From positions 1 to 41,932 of the forward strand of contig CALVYN010000005.1 of NCBI GenBank assembly GCA_944372245.1: 41,932 bases of DNA. Reading direction: 5' to 3'. Below are positions 41,861 through 41,932 of the stretch, piece by piece (position 1 is the stretch's first letter; the number at the start of each line of letters is the position of its first letter). The DNA is from an uncultured Bacilli bacterium. GTDB lineage: Bacteria; Bacillota_I; Bacilli_A; RFN20; CAG-288. The notes beneath the pieces are model-generated. The model was not told the origin of the DNA. It did no database searches and saw only the letters and a list, made by a program, of their open reading frames with translations. The translations under genes were made by a program, and so were the position numbers.

Positions 41861-41932
41861 TGTACCCCAAATCCTGGACAAGTTGATCGGATTGTATCAT
41901 AAGGCCCTCATGGATGCCTCCCGGTATTTCGC
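41861..41932 (-). mobile_element. End of an IS3-family-like insertion sequence (partial)
   Basis: From 41861 the plus strand reads TGTACCCCAAATCCTGGACA. This resembles the TGTnCCCCAAA...GGACA terminal repeats of IS3-family (IS150 group) elements. The element continues beyond the window, so the other end and a target duplication cannot be checked. Confidence 0.5.
41897..41932 (-). CDS. 3' end of a possible IS3-family transposase OrfB (partial)
   Basis: The minus strand encodes AKYREASMRAL and then TGA, 36 nt inside the putative IS end. IS3-family OrfB proteins commonly end shortly after an SPxxYR motif, and xKYR fits. Only eleven codons are present, so this rests mainly on position next to the terminal repeat. 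Confidence 0.4.
   Translation of the reverse strand, partial: AKYREASMRAL

Overview
The window reads as a chromosomal segment of a GC-rich, Gram-positive-type Bacillota, most likely an uncultured gut member of the Bacilli near Erysipelotrichales or the RF39/Mollicutes-related lineages. The reasons are AGGAGG-type ribosome sites, TTG and GTG starts, lipoproteins with poly-serine linkers, an S4-recF-gyrB-gyrA cluster, an rpmG-secE-nusG cluster, a type II-A CRISPR system and TGG used for Trp (standard code). This placement is an inference; no 16S gene is present.

Layout: (1) uvrA on the minus strand (8-2833). (2) A complete type II-A CRISPR-Cas locus (3057-10919). It has an 18-repeat/17-spacer array, a leader ending in TTTGAG, and overlapping csn2, cas2, cas1 and cas9 on the minus strand. 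A tracrRNA, not marked as a gene, is read divergently from cas9. Its anti-repeat pairs with the array repeat and leaves a 1-nt/3-nt bulge, which also fixes the array as transcribed on the minus strand. (3) A minus-strand cluster of a secreted endonuclease I lipoprotein, a DUF368/PopT-like membrane protein and an alkaline-phosphatase-superfamily enzyme (11331-15246), ended by a terminator. (4) S4-domain protein, recF, gyrB, gyrA and a GT-B-like protein on the plus strand (15464-22716). (5) An AT-rich gap followed by three large lipoproteins (23355-29593). (6) An ABC transporter (ATPase plus tandem-FtsX permease) convergent with a response regulator, a short-loop histidine kinase and a small membrane protein (29891-35210). 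(7) serS, then rpmG-secE-nusG, a polyprenol-type GT2 and tRNA-Ala(CGC). (8) Three accessory genes (cyclophilin-like, DUF1349, Pr6Pr-like) and, at the right edge, what looks like the terminal inverted repeat and last codons of an IS3-family element.

The most interesting part is the CRISPR locus. Cas9 is 1542 aa, about 170 aa longer than S. pyogenes Cas9, with most of the excess between RuvC-I and RuvC-II (REC lobe). Its gene changes abruptly in base composition just after RuvC-III: about 57% GC in a REC sample against about 27% GC in a PAM-interacting-domain sample. This suggests a mosaic Cas9 whose C-terminal domain has a different history. The guide RNA parts can be read directly: repeat, anti-repeat, bulge, terminator, and a linker without the usual GGCUAGUCC nexus sequence. 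Other points of note are a Met at the GyrA position matching E. coli Asp87, a 115-residue charged extension on GyrB, and a strong hairpin in the rpmG leader.
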